Positions 1 to 9,512 of a stretch of 64,000 bases of DNA are shown piece after piece. Below the pieces are notes generated by a model. That model was not told the DNA's origin and searched no databases. It saw only the letters and a program-made list of their open reading frames with translations. The stretch comes from Umbelopsis ramanniana AG (Eukaryota; Mucoromycota; Umbelopsidomycetes; Umbelopsidales; Umbelopsidaceae), in assembly GCF_025399195.1 (NCBI RefSeq), contig NW_026252170.1:1-64000 (forward strand), written 5' to 3'. Within the stretch, counting starts at the first letter, position 1. Every line of letters begins with the position of its first letter. Both the position numbers and the translations under genes were made by a program.

Positions 1-266
1 CAGAAAGACCAGAAAAGCGACGTAGACGATTGAAGGCACATAAAGCGCTGACAGGATACAAACTGAACCTTCTAAAGCAAAGAACCTCAAAGACGACAGC
101 TACGACCAAGGAAGACGACAGCACGCCGCTTCCACTCGGACCAACATCGCCATCCAAGAAGCCAGCGCCAACGCTGGCGGATTTTACTTTCTTACCACCT
201 GCACCTCCACCACCCAAGAAGCCAATACAAGCGCCGTCAGGTTTTACTTTCTCACCTGAGCCTTAG
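1..266 (+). CDS. 3' end of an unidentified gene, proline-rich C-terminal tail (partial)
   Basis: The frame is open from the left edge to a TAG at 264-266, so this is the last exon of a gene that starts outside the window. The visible ~88 residues begin with a basic run (EKRRRRLK), pass through a Ser/Thr/Lys-rich stretch and end with two related proline-rich units: FTFLPPAPPPPKKP and GFTFSPEP. Such tails often bind SH3, WW or profilin partners, but no catalytic domain is visible and I do not recognise the family. No in-frame ATG is seen; the first start-like codon is a TTG at 30, which is not credible. An AT-rich 3' flank follows, interrupted by a retroelement tail at 350. Confidence 0.5.
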   Translation, partial: ERPEKRRRRLKAHKALTGYKLNLLKQRTSKTTATTKEDDSTPLPLGPTSPSKKPAPTLADFTFLPPAPPPPKKPIQAPSGFTFSPEP

Positions 267-349
267 TACACCATAAGTGTTACGTTATGGACATTTTGTC
301 TAGTACCTTTTAATTAATATTAACCCAAAACAAGTGTTACGAAATTGTT

Positions 350-379
350 ACAATAAAACCGAATACAAAAAAAAAAAAA
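350..379 (+). mobile_element. Tail-only LINE-like insertion (about 30 bp)
   Basis: The inserted sequence ends GAATAC followed by about 18 A. It is bounded by the direct repeat aaattgtt at 342-349 and 380-387. The GAATACAAAA end matches the 3' ends of the two larger LINE fragments downstream, read from their minus strand. The right repeat overlaps the A-run, so the duplication could be as short as 5 bp. Confidence 0.5.
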
Positions 380-614
380 AAATTGTTCGAGCCCATGCTT
401 CTGAAGGAGCCGTATAAAGTCATATCCTTGGAGGATGGTGAGTTGCCAGTAATGATGAGCGGTGTGGAGTCCAGCCCTCAAAGCACTACTTTCCGCAGAG
501 AAAATATAGACTCGCCGACGAAGCTCTGGCAATTGCTGCGGTTGTCTGACTTAAAGAGCATTGCATGGCCTCAGGAAAGCAAATCCTATCCGCAATAAAT
601 CTCATACTAGTGTC

Positions 615-628
615 CTACAAAAAAAAAA
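615..628 (+). mobile_element. Tail-only insertion (14 bp, CTAC plus poly-A)
   Basis: CTAC followed by ten A lies between two copies of tagtgtc (608-614 and 629-635). The architecture is that of a target-primed reverse transcription product that stopped almost at once. On its own, a 7-bp repeat is weak evidence; it is strengthened by the sister insertions at 350 and 720. Confidence 0.4.
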
Positions 629-719
629 TAGTGTCAATATGGCAATTCCATTGGAAATGCAGTATAGAGGAGAAGAAGATGGATTCCGGACGAATATCTT
701 TGCGCCATAAGACGCAACA

Positions 720-745
720 TTTGAATACAAAATAAAATAAAAATA
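720..745 (+). mobile_element. Tail-only LINE-like insertion (26 bp)
   Basis: The insert begins TTTGAATACAAA, continues as an A-rich AAAATAAAAT run, and is bracketed by an 11-bp perfect repeat aagacgcaaca (709-719 and 746-756). GAATACAAA is the shared 3' end of the LINE copies at 839-1432 and 1463-2402. This is the clearest of the three micro-insertions because the repeat lies outside the A-run and has mixed sequence. Confidence 0.6.
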
Positions 746-823
746 AAGACGCAACAGATGGCGCTTAGTCTTTACAGCTACAGCTCGAAATGGAGCCAGA
801 GGAAGACCTTAATGCACTGGCTG

Positions 824-838
824 CTATTGCTACTTCCT
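824..838. repeat. Target-site duplication of LINE copy 1 (left)
   Basis: The 15-bp ctattgctacttcct recurs at 1433-1447 with one mismatch (T/C at 834/1443). It abuts the poly-T end of the inserted element, as expected for target-primed reverse transcription. Confidence 0.7.
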
Positions 839-1432
839 TTTTTTTTTTGTATTCAGTGTGAGATAGATTGTACTGCTTATAGGGATATGAAAATGCGAGG
901 GCGGATGATATGGACAGAGCCATTGGATCACTCCACCACTCTTTTTCTCTACCAGTTGTTTTTTTCTTTTTGCGTCGTCTTGTATTCTGTCGACAGGGTG
1001 TGCCACAATGACTTCACCAATTGCTCACAAGTCAGTCTGTCTTGTTCTTCATCGCGGAAGACGAATTTCCAATGGCAGCGCCAGATGGTCGCTATGGCCA
1101 TGCTTGATACAATGCTGCTGGAGGGTTTGCGGTTTGGGCCATATTTTGCTCCATAGGTACTGGGAGCCTTCTACTATATTTTGTGGTGTCAAACATCTCC
1201 TTGGCACTGGGAGGTTTTTGACAAGCCATATGTTGAAGAGAGTGAAGGTGTATTTCCAGAATCGAAGTTTTGGTGGGCAGTCGAAAAGCATATGGTCGAT
1301 GTCTTCGGTTGTGTTTGAGCAAACGTCGTAAGCGGGTGAGAGACAGCTGTTGGGATATATTTTATGCATGTGTGATCGGTTTGGCCATCTGTTGAGGGAC
1401 ATCTTCCACCAGATCACCTTGTCTGCTGGGGT
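839..1432 (-). mobile_element. 5'-truncated non-LTR retrotransposon (LINE), copy 1
   Basis: This copy of about 594 bp reads on the minus strand. Its 3' end is CACTGAATAC followed by poly-A (poly-T on the plus strand at 839-848). A minus frame at 1049-1417 retains the C-terminal zinc-binding segment typical of LINE reverse transcriptases, with a pattern of VCSNTTEDIDHMLFDCP followed by KLRFW. The catalytic reverse transcriptase and the endonuclease are absent, so the copy cannot move by itself. A 15-bp target-site duplication flanks it (824-838, 1433-1447). Confidence 0.8.
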
Positions 1433-1447
1433 CTATTGCTACCTCCT
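1433..1447. repeat. Target-site duplication of LINE copy 1 (right)
   Basis: Partner of 824-838, 14 of 15 bases identical. It directly abuts the left duplication of LINE copy 2, which starts at 1448. Confidence 0.7.
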
Positions 1448-1462
1448 GGTTCCCGGATAGAC
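1448..1462. repeat. Target-site duplication of LINE copy 2 (left)
   Basis: The 15-bp ggttcccggatagac is repeated perfectly at 2403-2417. The poly-T of copy 2 starts at the next base. Confidence 0.85.
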
Positions 1463-2402
1463 TTTTTTTTTGTATTCAGTGAGTTACTTTTATTTTCTGA
1501 AATTCTGTTGACTGATGTATTGATTGTTATTTATACTAATTGCTATACTGTAAGAAAAGTTTTTCTTTTTTTGTTATATATACTAGAGATATCGAGCCGT
1601 CGATTTCGAAGTTCCGTGAATTTTAGGTCTCGCCATGGAGCTAGTAGTAGCCAATCCAAAGCTTTCATTTGCGTCCGTTTTGAGTCAAATATGTTGTGGA
1701 AGGGAATCATCAGTTCGAAGTCTGTATTTGGACGTTCATGAGGGAATCCTTCCTTTTACTGACCTTGGAAGCATCTGCATCTTTTCTATACGTAAACCTC
1801 AATTTTGCCTCGACTTTTCACTTCGTACTTTGTATCCATCCACTGCATGCCTTCTTTTCCTTCGGTTGGAGGAAACGGTCATTAGTAGGCAGGATGACTG
1901 ATTCGTACATGTTGAAAGCAGCTTGGTCCGGCCATACTCTCTGTTGATTGATGCAATTCCAGTGAGTTATCCAAATGGCGAGCATGACTCGTCCCATTTC
2001 CTTCAAAATCTGTTCATCTTGCAGATTAATCTGTTGTAAGCAAATCAAACTCCAAATTTTGTCTTTCAACCGTATCTCAAGCGGCACTTTTGTTAAAATT
2101 CATCCTTCTCATCCAGAATTTCCATTTTTTTTTTCACATTCTACCCAGAAGTGCTTGTAAGATTCATTTTCCTTTTGGCATATTGTGCACGTTGTGCTAT
2201 GTTCGCCGGGAAAAATGTTATGTAATCGTTCTTTGGTTGGTATCTTCTGCTGAAGGGTCCGCCACCAGGGCGTCCGAATCGCATGTGGAATGTCCATGCT
2301 CCAAAAAAGTTTCCAAGCTTTTCCGCTAATGGCTGGGCTCCCCAGTCCATTTATTCGCAACTGGATATCGTCTTTCTTTTTTTTTGGGTTTCTTGTTCTT
2401 CC
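1463..2402 (-). mobile_element. 5'-truncated non-LTR retrotransposon (LINE), copy 2
   Basis: This minus-strand copy of about 940 bp ends CACTGAATAC plus poly-A (plus-strand poly-T at 1463-1471). The frame at 2109-2465 carries the LINE C-terminal zinc-binding region: SMDIPHAIRTPWWRTLQQKI, then CTICQKENESYKHFWVEC. A second frame at 1818-2087 (MPLEIRLKDKIW) continues the ORF after a frameshift; a similar LPLEIRL string ends the copy 1 frame. It is flanked by a perfect 15-bp duplication, is 5'-truncated, and is dead as coding sequence. Confidence 0.85.
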
Positions 2403-2417
2403 GGTTCCCGGATAGAC
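2403..2417. repeat. Target-site duplication of LINE copy 2 (right)
   Basis: Perfect copy of 1448-1462, marking the 5' junction of the truncated element. Confidence 0.85.
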
Positions 2418-2845
2418 AAATCGTTTTAAAAGTATACATATTTCCTTTCCCCGGCATGAGCCCATCAGATAAATTTACCGGGATAAATATAGCCAGCGAA
2501 GAAGCGCATTGATACATATCCTCGTAACCCCAACAATAAAGCCTTATTTGTTACGTATATGACGGGTGTAAAGCGAAACCATGCAATATTTTCTCAATTG
2601 CAGATCATTATCAGACGAACTCTAGCCGTCAAAGGGAGAATTAATACATTTTACTCGCTGGAGCCGAATACAACCGTATGCCGAGATTTGAAAGGCAGCC
2701 ATATCCCATTTACAAAGTCCACCACTCTGACATCCTTACGACCTGAAGCTAGTTGGTGTAGCATTCGCAATTTTACCATGTAAAAACAGATGTTTGCTTT
2801 ATTTATATTATAGATGTAAAGGTATAACATACGCGTACGATGTAA
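2418..2845. other. Intergenic, 3' flank of the ATG22-like gene
   Basis: About 430 bp without a supported gene. A 74-codon frame at 2559-2783 has no recognisable domain. Confidence 0.4.
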
Positions 2846-5327
2846 TCAATATAACTCCTCTGTCTTCTCGTTATCAAACTTTCTCTCCACTGGTTCGTGC
2901 ACCTCCTCCTTATAACCGGAGCTATCGCCATCGAGGCTTTCAGCCAATTTCTTTTGTCGCTCTTCTTCTTCGTACATCTTAATGTCCAAAGCAGCCTTCT
3001 TCATATCGACACGCCAGATGATGCAGATTGGCAAAATTTGCAGGAAGACGCAAATTGGGAAGCCAGACCATTGATTGTTAGTAGCATTAATGATGGCGGC
3101 GATGATCGTTGGACCAATGAAAGAGCTGAAAATTTTGTCCGGTTACCTTTTCCGCGAGAGGTCACATTCCGATAAAGATATGAATGTAACATACCTGACT
3201 TTGTTAGCAATACCAAATAGAGCGAAGAACATGTTTTCTTTGCCTTGTGGAATCAACTCGGACCTGCCATAAAGTTAGCGCTATTTATTCGCAGAAACTA
3301 TTATCATACATCGGTCAACTTACATGACAGTTTGGGTATATGCATAGAAAGGCGCTGTGAAGATTCCGAACCAAACCTGATAGACCCACATTTCGCGAAC
3401 ATCATGGAAACCGATACTTTGTGTGCCTAAGCCGATACAACCCCAAATAGGAATCAAAAGAGTAAAGACATTGGACACCTGAAGCATAGTTTTGGTTTTG
3501 AGGTTAAAGTATTTTTGAACATATAGGAAAACAAGGCAACCGATGATAGAAGCAATGGCTTGGACCAATCCAAAGAAAGTCAGCAAGGAACCGGAGAAGG
3601 TAACAAGCTGGTTTTGGATAGCGGATACAACTTGTCCAGTGGTATTGACAGCGTCTAAATGCAATATTGGGTTAACGACTCGGACCCGACTCCTGTGGCT
3701 GAAACGTAGCTGATATATACACACTAACCTGCTAAAACAAAATAACCAAGCAGATACCAGAATGTTTGTGGCAATCGCTTACATTCCTTAAACGCCTTTA
3801 CGCTACACAGAAGATCATACTTAATTTAATACTTCCGTCGATGATGGGTGACTCTTTCCTTTAATGTTCTTACGTGGATATCCAACCTTGTGTCATATAG
3901 TTCTGGTTGCTTGGAAGAGGGACGCCAGGTCGCTTTTTTTCAAGAAAGAACCAGGGAATGGCACAAATAAGCCAGAATCCACCACAGACGGCACTAGCAA
4001 TTGAGAGGCTACAACAGAGAAGGGAGATATGATCAATCAACCTGAGGTATGGGACTCATGTCATCACATATACTTACGAAAAGTTGGGTAGGGAGTTAGC
4101 ATCGGTTCCCCATAAATTTGCTAGTCCCTGGAAAACACCAATCAAAATGATTGAGATCAACAAGAAACCAATATTACTCCAAGTAGTGCTGATGGTTGAA
4201 TAGTGATTTCTAGTGATAGATTCCAGAGCAGAATATTCGGCCGGTGGCATACCCTCTCTACGAGCAGTACGAACTTTCGGGTCGTTCAATGATAGACGAG
4301 GGAAAATTGCCGCGTCTTGTTGAAAAATTTCATTAGTCACCCCTACCAAATAATTTCATTTTCGAGCCAAAATTTGCACCTACAAAAAACAAGAGATGCG
4401 CCGTATGTGACGTAGACAACGATTCCAACAATGAGAGCAATCCACCAAGTCCCTAAAGCAATATCAGTCTCATGTTTTATATGAGCGATGATCCCTCCTT
4501 GTGATGACAATACTTACAGCCTTGGTCACTAAAACCAAGAAATCCTATCTGAGCTGCACAACTAATCAAGGTGATCCACAACAAAATCTTAGGGCCATGA
4601 CTGCCATAATCCGCCAATGAACCTATTTAGGATTGGTTAATCAACCACTATGCCATTTCTATTGATCATAAATTGAAAATGTGAATTACCAATTGTCGGC
4701 AACAGCAGTGATTGAATGAAAAAACTGATTCCCTGACTGAAGAGGACCATCGATGTTACATTTAGAGTTCCAGCTCCGAATTGTATGATACATGGCCCGC
4801 CATTTTGAACGTCGCAAGCTCCTCCGGTTGTTGGGTCCCAACCATCCATAGAAGCCAGATTTTGTATGACGGCAGGAACATAAGAATAGTTGTTCACCTA
4901 TGGGTGTATATGAATGTGAGATCGCTGCCATAGACGTTATGTGAGGATGTCATAATGTTGCTTACACCGTTGTTCTAAAAGTCGAGTGAGAGAGATAGTC
5001 GGAAAAAAAGGTTGAACGTAGTAATAAAAAAGTCAGTCAGTTTCGATGTAGGGCTTTGATTTTCTCCTAAATAGATTGTATTCATTGCACTTACTCCATT
5101 GCTAATAGAAATGGTTTGTATAAGTAAGATATGAATAATGTTTTAGATGTATGTACTTATACTTACTAATAAAGATAGTAGGCCCATCGTTCCCATACTG
5201 TGGTTTGGGCGATTTTGTCCCAGTCAGGGACGTCCTCGCCTCTTTCTTCGGCCTGCTCTACAACCTGCTTATCGCTGAGGTACTCCTTGTTCAGAGTTAA
5301 CACCCTATTCCAGTCAAAAGCTCTCAT
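2846..5327 (-). CDS. ATG22-like vacuolar effluxer (major facilitator fold)
   Basis: Multi-exon membrane protein of the Atg22 family, which in yeast exports amino acids from the vacuole after autophagy. The ATG at 5327 opens MRAFDWNRVLTLNKEYLSD; then come WERWAYYLYYNGNNGVNNY and NLASMDGWDP, the signature of the Atg22-like branch whose members read WSYYxYYxGNNG. Exons I can place: 5167-5327, 5095-5101 (7 nt), 4966-4974 (9 nt), 4690-4897, 4518-4622, then about 4385-4452 and 4078-4340 and further exons to a TAA at 2846-2848. All junctions stay in frame through TFLGFSDQGWTWW-like membrane sequence. Helices are obvious in every long exon, and the C-terminus is a charged Glu/Lys tail. The downstream exon borders are approximate. 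Whether it is the yeast ATG22 orthologue or the separate Atg22-like branch is open. Confidence 0.8.
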
Positions 5328-7757
5328 ATAATTGGATCAGAGAAAATGGGAAAAGAAACTGAGAAAAAAAATGGTAAAATAAAAAGGAGGTGTCAGCGTA
5401 TTATCAAATTCTCAGATGCAGGCCATTTTATATTTGAGGCTCAGTTTGGTCACACGATTTTTTCCAATCCAATGGCCGTAAATGGATCAGCGCCGCAAGC
5501 GAACCGTGTTATTTTTATTACTTTCACTAAAATGTGCTTGGAATCGCCTAATTTTGGAACAAATGATTGGCAAATAACTTGCTTTGGGCTATTCTATCAA
5601 GAAATAGTGCCATGAAACAAATGACCCCGTCTTTCCAAGGAGCCATCGGCTGCGAATTGCGCATGGATGGCCGGCAGCTAAAGATCAGAATTGGTTAAGT
5701 GCAGAGCTACTCTTCTATCATATGGTGGCACAAAGCATATGCTAATGTACGACGGTAGAGGCAGATATTGCAGCTACTGGTAGAGAAGTGTTCGTCGATG
5801 CTCACAACGTAGATGGTAGGAGTTTAATGGAGATTATTACTCGATCTGGAGCTCATTGCGTTTAGTGTCACCAGGTACGACGTTACTTCCAGTTTATTTG
5901 AGGCTGTCAGATAGCATCCATGATTTGTGTCAAACGAGCTCTAAAAGTTAAAGACTACTTTAAGCAGGCCGCATACAGCAAGGCGTGGAGAAGAAGCGAC
6001 ATGTAGTCATAGCCGGTATTTGCTTTACCGACCAAAGTCCGAATCATATTTGAAAGAAAGCTTTGATGCTCAGACCCTGAAACTAGAACCAAGCGTGGGG
6101 TTTTTCAAATCCGGTAATCTCCCCGTCGTATGATATGCCCAGTACCCTCGGAACATCAGCCATATTTAGTTCATTTTCACCAGCAACAGCGATGATCATG
6201 GTATGCAGCAACGGAAAGGGTCCACAATCGAGCAGCGTCAAATCTTACTTGGATCACAAAGCCGTTCAACTGTGCATCGAAGCATTAGGTCGTACATTGA
6301 TCCCCGAATCAACTTCTTCATTTGGTCAGCTGCTAGAACCAGTATTACAACGCCGAAGAACTAATGGCAGTAATGAGCTGGTCACTATTCTACCGATCGC
6401 GAGCTCTTTGGATCGAGTGGCGCCACTTTTAAGCTATTTGAACTTTATTCAGGTACAGTTGTGTATGATGGACCCTACAGTACATTTTTGCACACTCCGA
6501 GAATGTCACACTAGCACCCTTTTTCTCATTGTTAAGTTGTTTCAGCGCTCAAAACATGCTGCGAGCATATGTAAACGTAGCAGATGCATGTGCAATTCCT
6601 TCGCTTGAGGTTTGCGACGATACATGCCAACGACTGAAAATGACACCATTTGAAATAAAATATCCTGGATATCTTTTGATATTATCTTCTAGTTCGGGGG
6701 GCCGATGGACTATCTGCCACCTTGGGTAGTGTCGATTCAATGCCTTCATGTCAATTACATTATTATGATTCTTTGGAAGGCAATGGTTATACCAGATCAC
6801 ACCGCTCATAGGAAAGAAGCTTATATGAGAAAAACAATGCATCAATAGCCCATTCGAAGCTCATTTTTTAAAGATTAATGAACCTAGAGTCTCATTAGTT
6901 CAGAAGTTACTATCTGTTAAGACTCGATTGCCACAGCTCGCGATCGTAACAGCATGTGGGTAATTTGATTGCCGCTGGGAACAAATGCTTTGTGTGCTTG
7001 AGGCGTGACCCTCGATCTGATTGGTGACGCGGGAAAATGGGATTGTCTCAAACCAAGAATCAAAACCATTGATAAGGAAAATGTGATTGAAAAGGGTTCT
7101 TCATTTATTGTAGTCGGTATAAACCGTGATTTATATCGCGCATATCCAATGTGCTGATGTACCTTAGTTTGCTAGGGATAGAATAGATTTTATTGTTCAA
7201 GAACTGAGAGATGGAAGCTCTAGAGTTCTGACGCCTGACAAACGTGAGCTTTAACCTGCAGGTGTAATGGCCAGACTCCATCTCAGACTAACTCCCATCT
7301 ATAGTGCGTATTTCGAACTAACAAGCGTTTGACGAGGCTCGCGGGCTCGGCCGTGTGTACAAAAACAAATATTATGACGCTTATCTGTTAGACGATCTTC
7401 GTTTCCCTCATAGGCTATCCTCATGCGAAACGTAGCATCAATATAAACAGCTCATTCTGGAGCAGTACATCTATCTTAACTAATCATTCCAGAAATTGCC
7501 TGTAATTTAAGCTATCTGTGCCAATGATGCGTTTCTCATTAAGATAGCATGAGATACTTCACGTATTATCCAGCATTTTACATTACGCTACATAAACGTT
7601 ATAGAGAATATGTTGGATTGTTATTCAGATGATTCGTAAATGGGTCTATGCTATAGGTCTAGTGGGAGCATACACATTGCTGATCTACGCAATGAATATT
7701 AAGAAGGCACTTGTGATTATCGTAGTCTCAGCTGTCGGATGCTCTCACTTTGTGAAT
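5328..7757. other. Long intergenic stretch, no recognised gene
   Basis: About 2.4 kb between the ATG22-like start and the ATG27 stop. The plus frame at 6135-6608 (157 codons) is the only frame of note. It contains an intron-like stretch from a GTACAG at about 6452 to a TTTCAG just before 6546, and could encode a ~125-residue spliced product, but I recognise no domain. The remainder is full of stops in all frames. Promoters for neither neighbour are obvious: ATG22-like reads away from it and ATG27 ends in it. Confidence 0.4.
6135..6608 (+). CDS. Doubtful hypothetical ORF
   Basis: ATG-initiated frame containing VCSNGKGPQSSSVKSYLDHK and ELVTILPIASSLDRVAPLL, ending in a TGA. A possible 95-nt intron (about 6452-6545) would keep the frame. 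No domain, signal or membrane segment is recognised. It may be a decayed gene remnant or chance. Confidence 0.15.
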   Translation: MPSTLGTSAIFSSFSPATAMIMVCSNGKGPQSSSVKSYLDHKAVQLCIEALGRTLIPESTSSFGQLLEPVLQRRRTNGSNELVTILPIASSLDRVAPLLSYLNFIQVQLCMMDPTVHFCTLRECHTSTLFLIVKLFQRSKHAASICKRSRCMCNSFA

Positions 7758-9282
7758 TTAGACCGATACATAACCATCTCCAGCTCTTCGGCGTGAAGAT
7801 ATGGATTCCATGAGATGAGAAAAGAGGTCCTGTGGGTAGTACAAAAAAGATTCTTTGTTAGTCGGCATTCGTCCAATCTCGTAAATGCCTGCTAAACTTA
7901 CCTTGATCAAGTATGGTAAATCCAGCCAAAAATCTAAAAATTGCATTTTGTTACTATTTGAGTACGCCAAAGCTCATGACTCCTTTGCTTGGTAAACTTA
8001 CCTCTGTGAGGGATGAGGTCTAGGCCACGAGCGTTGTATTGCTTGTAGTTATAGAAAGCTCCGCCGATAAAATATAAGGCAACGAGAATGCCAACGCTGA
8101 AACGATGTTGAGTAATGTAGGCGTCAACCAATCTCTTTTTTTGCTCAGCTTACTTACATCAAGAAAAAGATACCGGCACCGGACATACCACCACCACCGC
8201 CACCGTTTCCAGAATTACCATCACCACCATTATCTGGCTGGCTAGGGATCTGTTCAGTTGTCCTGGAGATATTGTGCAAAAGTTGTCAGACTCCAAACTT
8301 TACAGTTATATCACTATCCATTTTTGTTCAAGAACGTACGCGCAAGCAAAGGGTGTTTTCCAGTACAAGTCCAATACACCATTTGTATAAGAGTTGACAG
8401 TTGGCTTAACTGGAGGATCAGCCTAAAACAAACTCCAGTTAAGACGGTTTAAACTAGATGTCGAGCCATATTCATTGTTTTTCACGAGTGTGAGTACCAC
8501 TTACGTTCTTGTCTCCATTGGCATCACATTCCATTGTAATTTTAGTTGACTGAGGGGTATCCAAGACCTTTCCACCTTTCAATGTAATTACATATTGTAC
8601 GCCGTCTATGAAAACGAATTAGTCAACCAAATCAGCATCACCATTTTGTGAATAGCATAGACATACTCTTTGAGAGGTCTTTCTCATTCTCTGGTAGTGT
8701 CAATGATGAATCCAGTACAGATCTGTAGAGACATATGGTGCCGTTAAGTCCATCCATTCTCGCTGGTATCATGTTGCAACTACTATATTATGTTATTACC
8801 CTTCTATCTCTCCAGCAATTTCTTGAACTTCCGTGACCCTCTCATTACCATCCTTTACGTTGATAACGCGTCTGCAAACATACTACATAGCAGTTCATGA
8901 GTACTTGCTGGTATCAGCCAATTTCGTACCTCATTTATACTTACCGCTCCGGTTCTACAGTAATCTTGATTTGCACCTTCTGGTTGATTCAAAGGGCCAC
9001 ACAGATTGATTTTGACCTCAGTCTTAGTGGTGGTTGGTGGAGTAGACGCTTCTGTTATAATCTGAAAGCCTTCTGGACTAATGTAGAAAGAATGAGTTAA
9101 TGAGCAGAAAGAATTCGGCAGATGTGGTACTGTTGGCATATTTACCTGCTAAGCTTTGTAAGATCGAGCTTTAAGTTACTATCTTGGATAGGTTGATACC
9201 CAGGCGTACAGAAATCTGGAGCTGCCGAGGTAACGGCAGCGAAAAGAGTTGCTGCTATGATAAGGCTCGATTTCAACTGCAT
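7758..9282 (-). CDS. ATG27: Autophagy-related protein 27 (type I membrane, MRH-like lumenal domain)
   Basis: Atg27 is a single-span Golgi/endosome/vacuole protein that supports Atg9 vesicle traffic in selective autophagy. The ATG at 9282 starts a clear signal peptide (MQLKSSLIIAATLFAAVTSA) with cleavage likely before APDFC. The lumenal part is cysteine-bearing and resembles the mannose-6-phosphate receptor homology fold (KINLCGPLN, DYCRTGA, ITMECD, FACAY). A Gly/Asn-rich linker follows at about 8160-8225. Then comes one membrane helix and the family hallmark YNYKQYNARGLDLIPH, a cytosolic DFWLDLPYLIKV segment and the terminus RRAGDGYVSV; YVSV fits the YXX-hydrophobic sorting signal known for Atg27. 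Seven or more short exons; inner borders not all resolved. Confidence 0.87.
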
Positions 9283-9512
9283 CGTTTGAAAAGTCTTCCG
9301 AGCAATCTGTCTCTGTTTCTTTTGATAGCCAGTCGCCAAGGCAATAAATTGTGCATCATGGCCCATATCAGGGTTAGGGGAGTTGGTTATTCCGACCAAA
9401 TCCATAATGCATCCGGTATCATAAGTTGAGTATTTAGCAAATGTCCATTTTCATTCACACATATGGTTTATATATGTATATTGTATCTATACGTTACAGC
9501 AATAATTTTATA

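Larger units (their letters stand above)
267..838. other. Intergenic landing zone for retroelement tails
   Basis: There is no convincing gene here. Three short A-rich tail insertions (350-379, 615-628, 720-745) lie in this stretch, each flanked by a short direct repeat. Removing them restores a continuous ancestral sequence, parts of which read as short open frames (for example around 650-710 and from an ATG at 790). I cannot assign these frames to a family. Confidence 0.5.

Noticed and set aside
5346-5615. 89-codon ATG frame upstream of the ATG22-like gene
   Set aside because: Lysine-rich low-complexity start, no domain, sits in the promoter of a well-supported gene.
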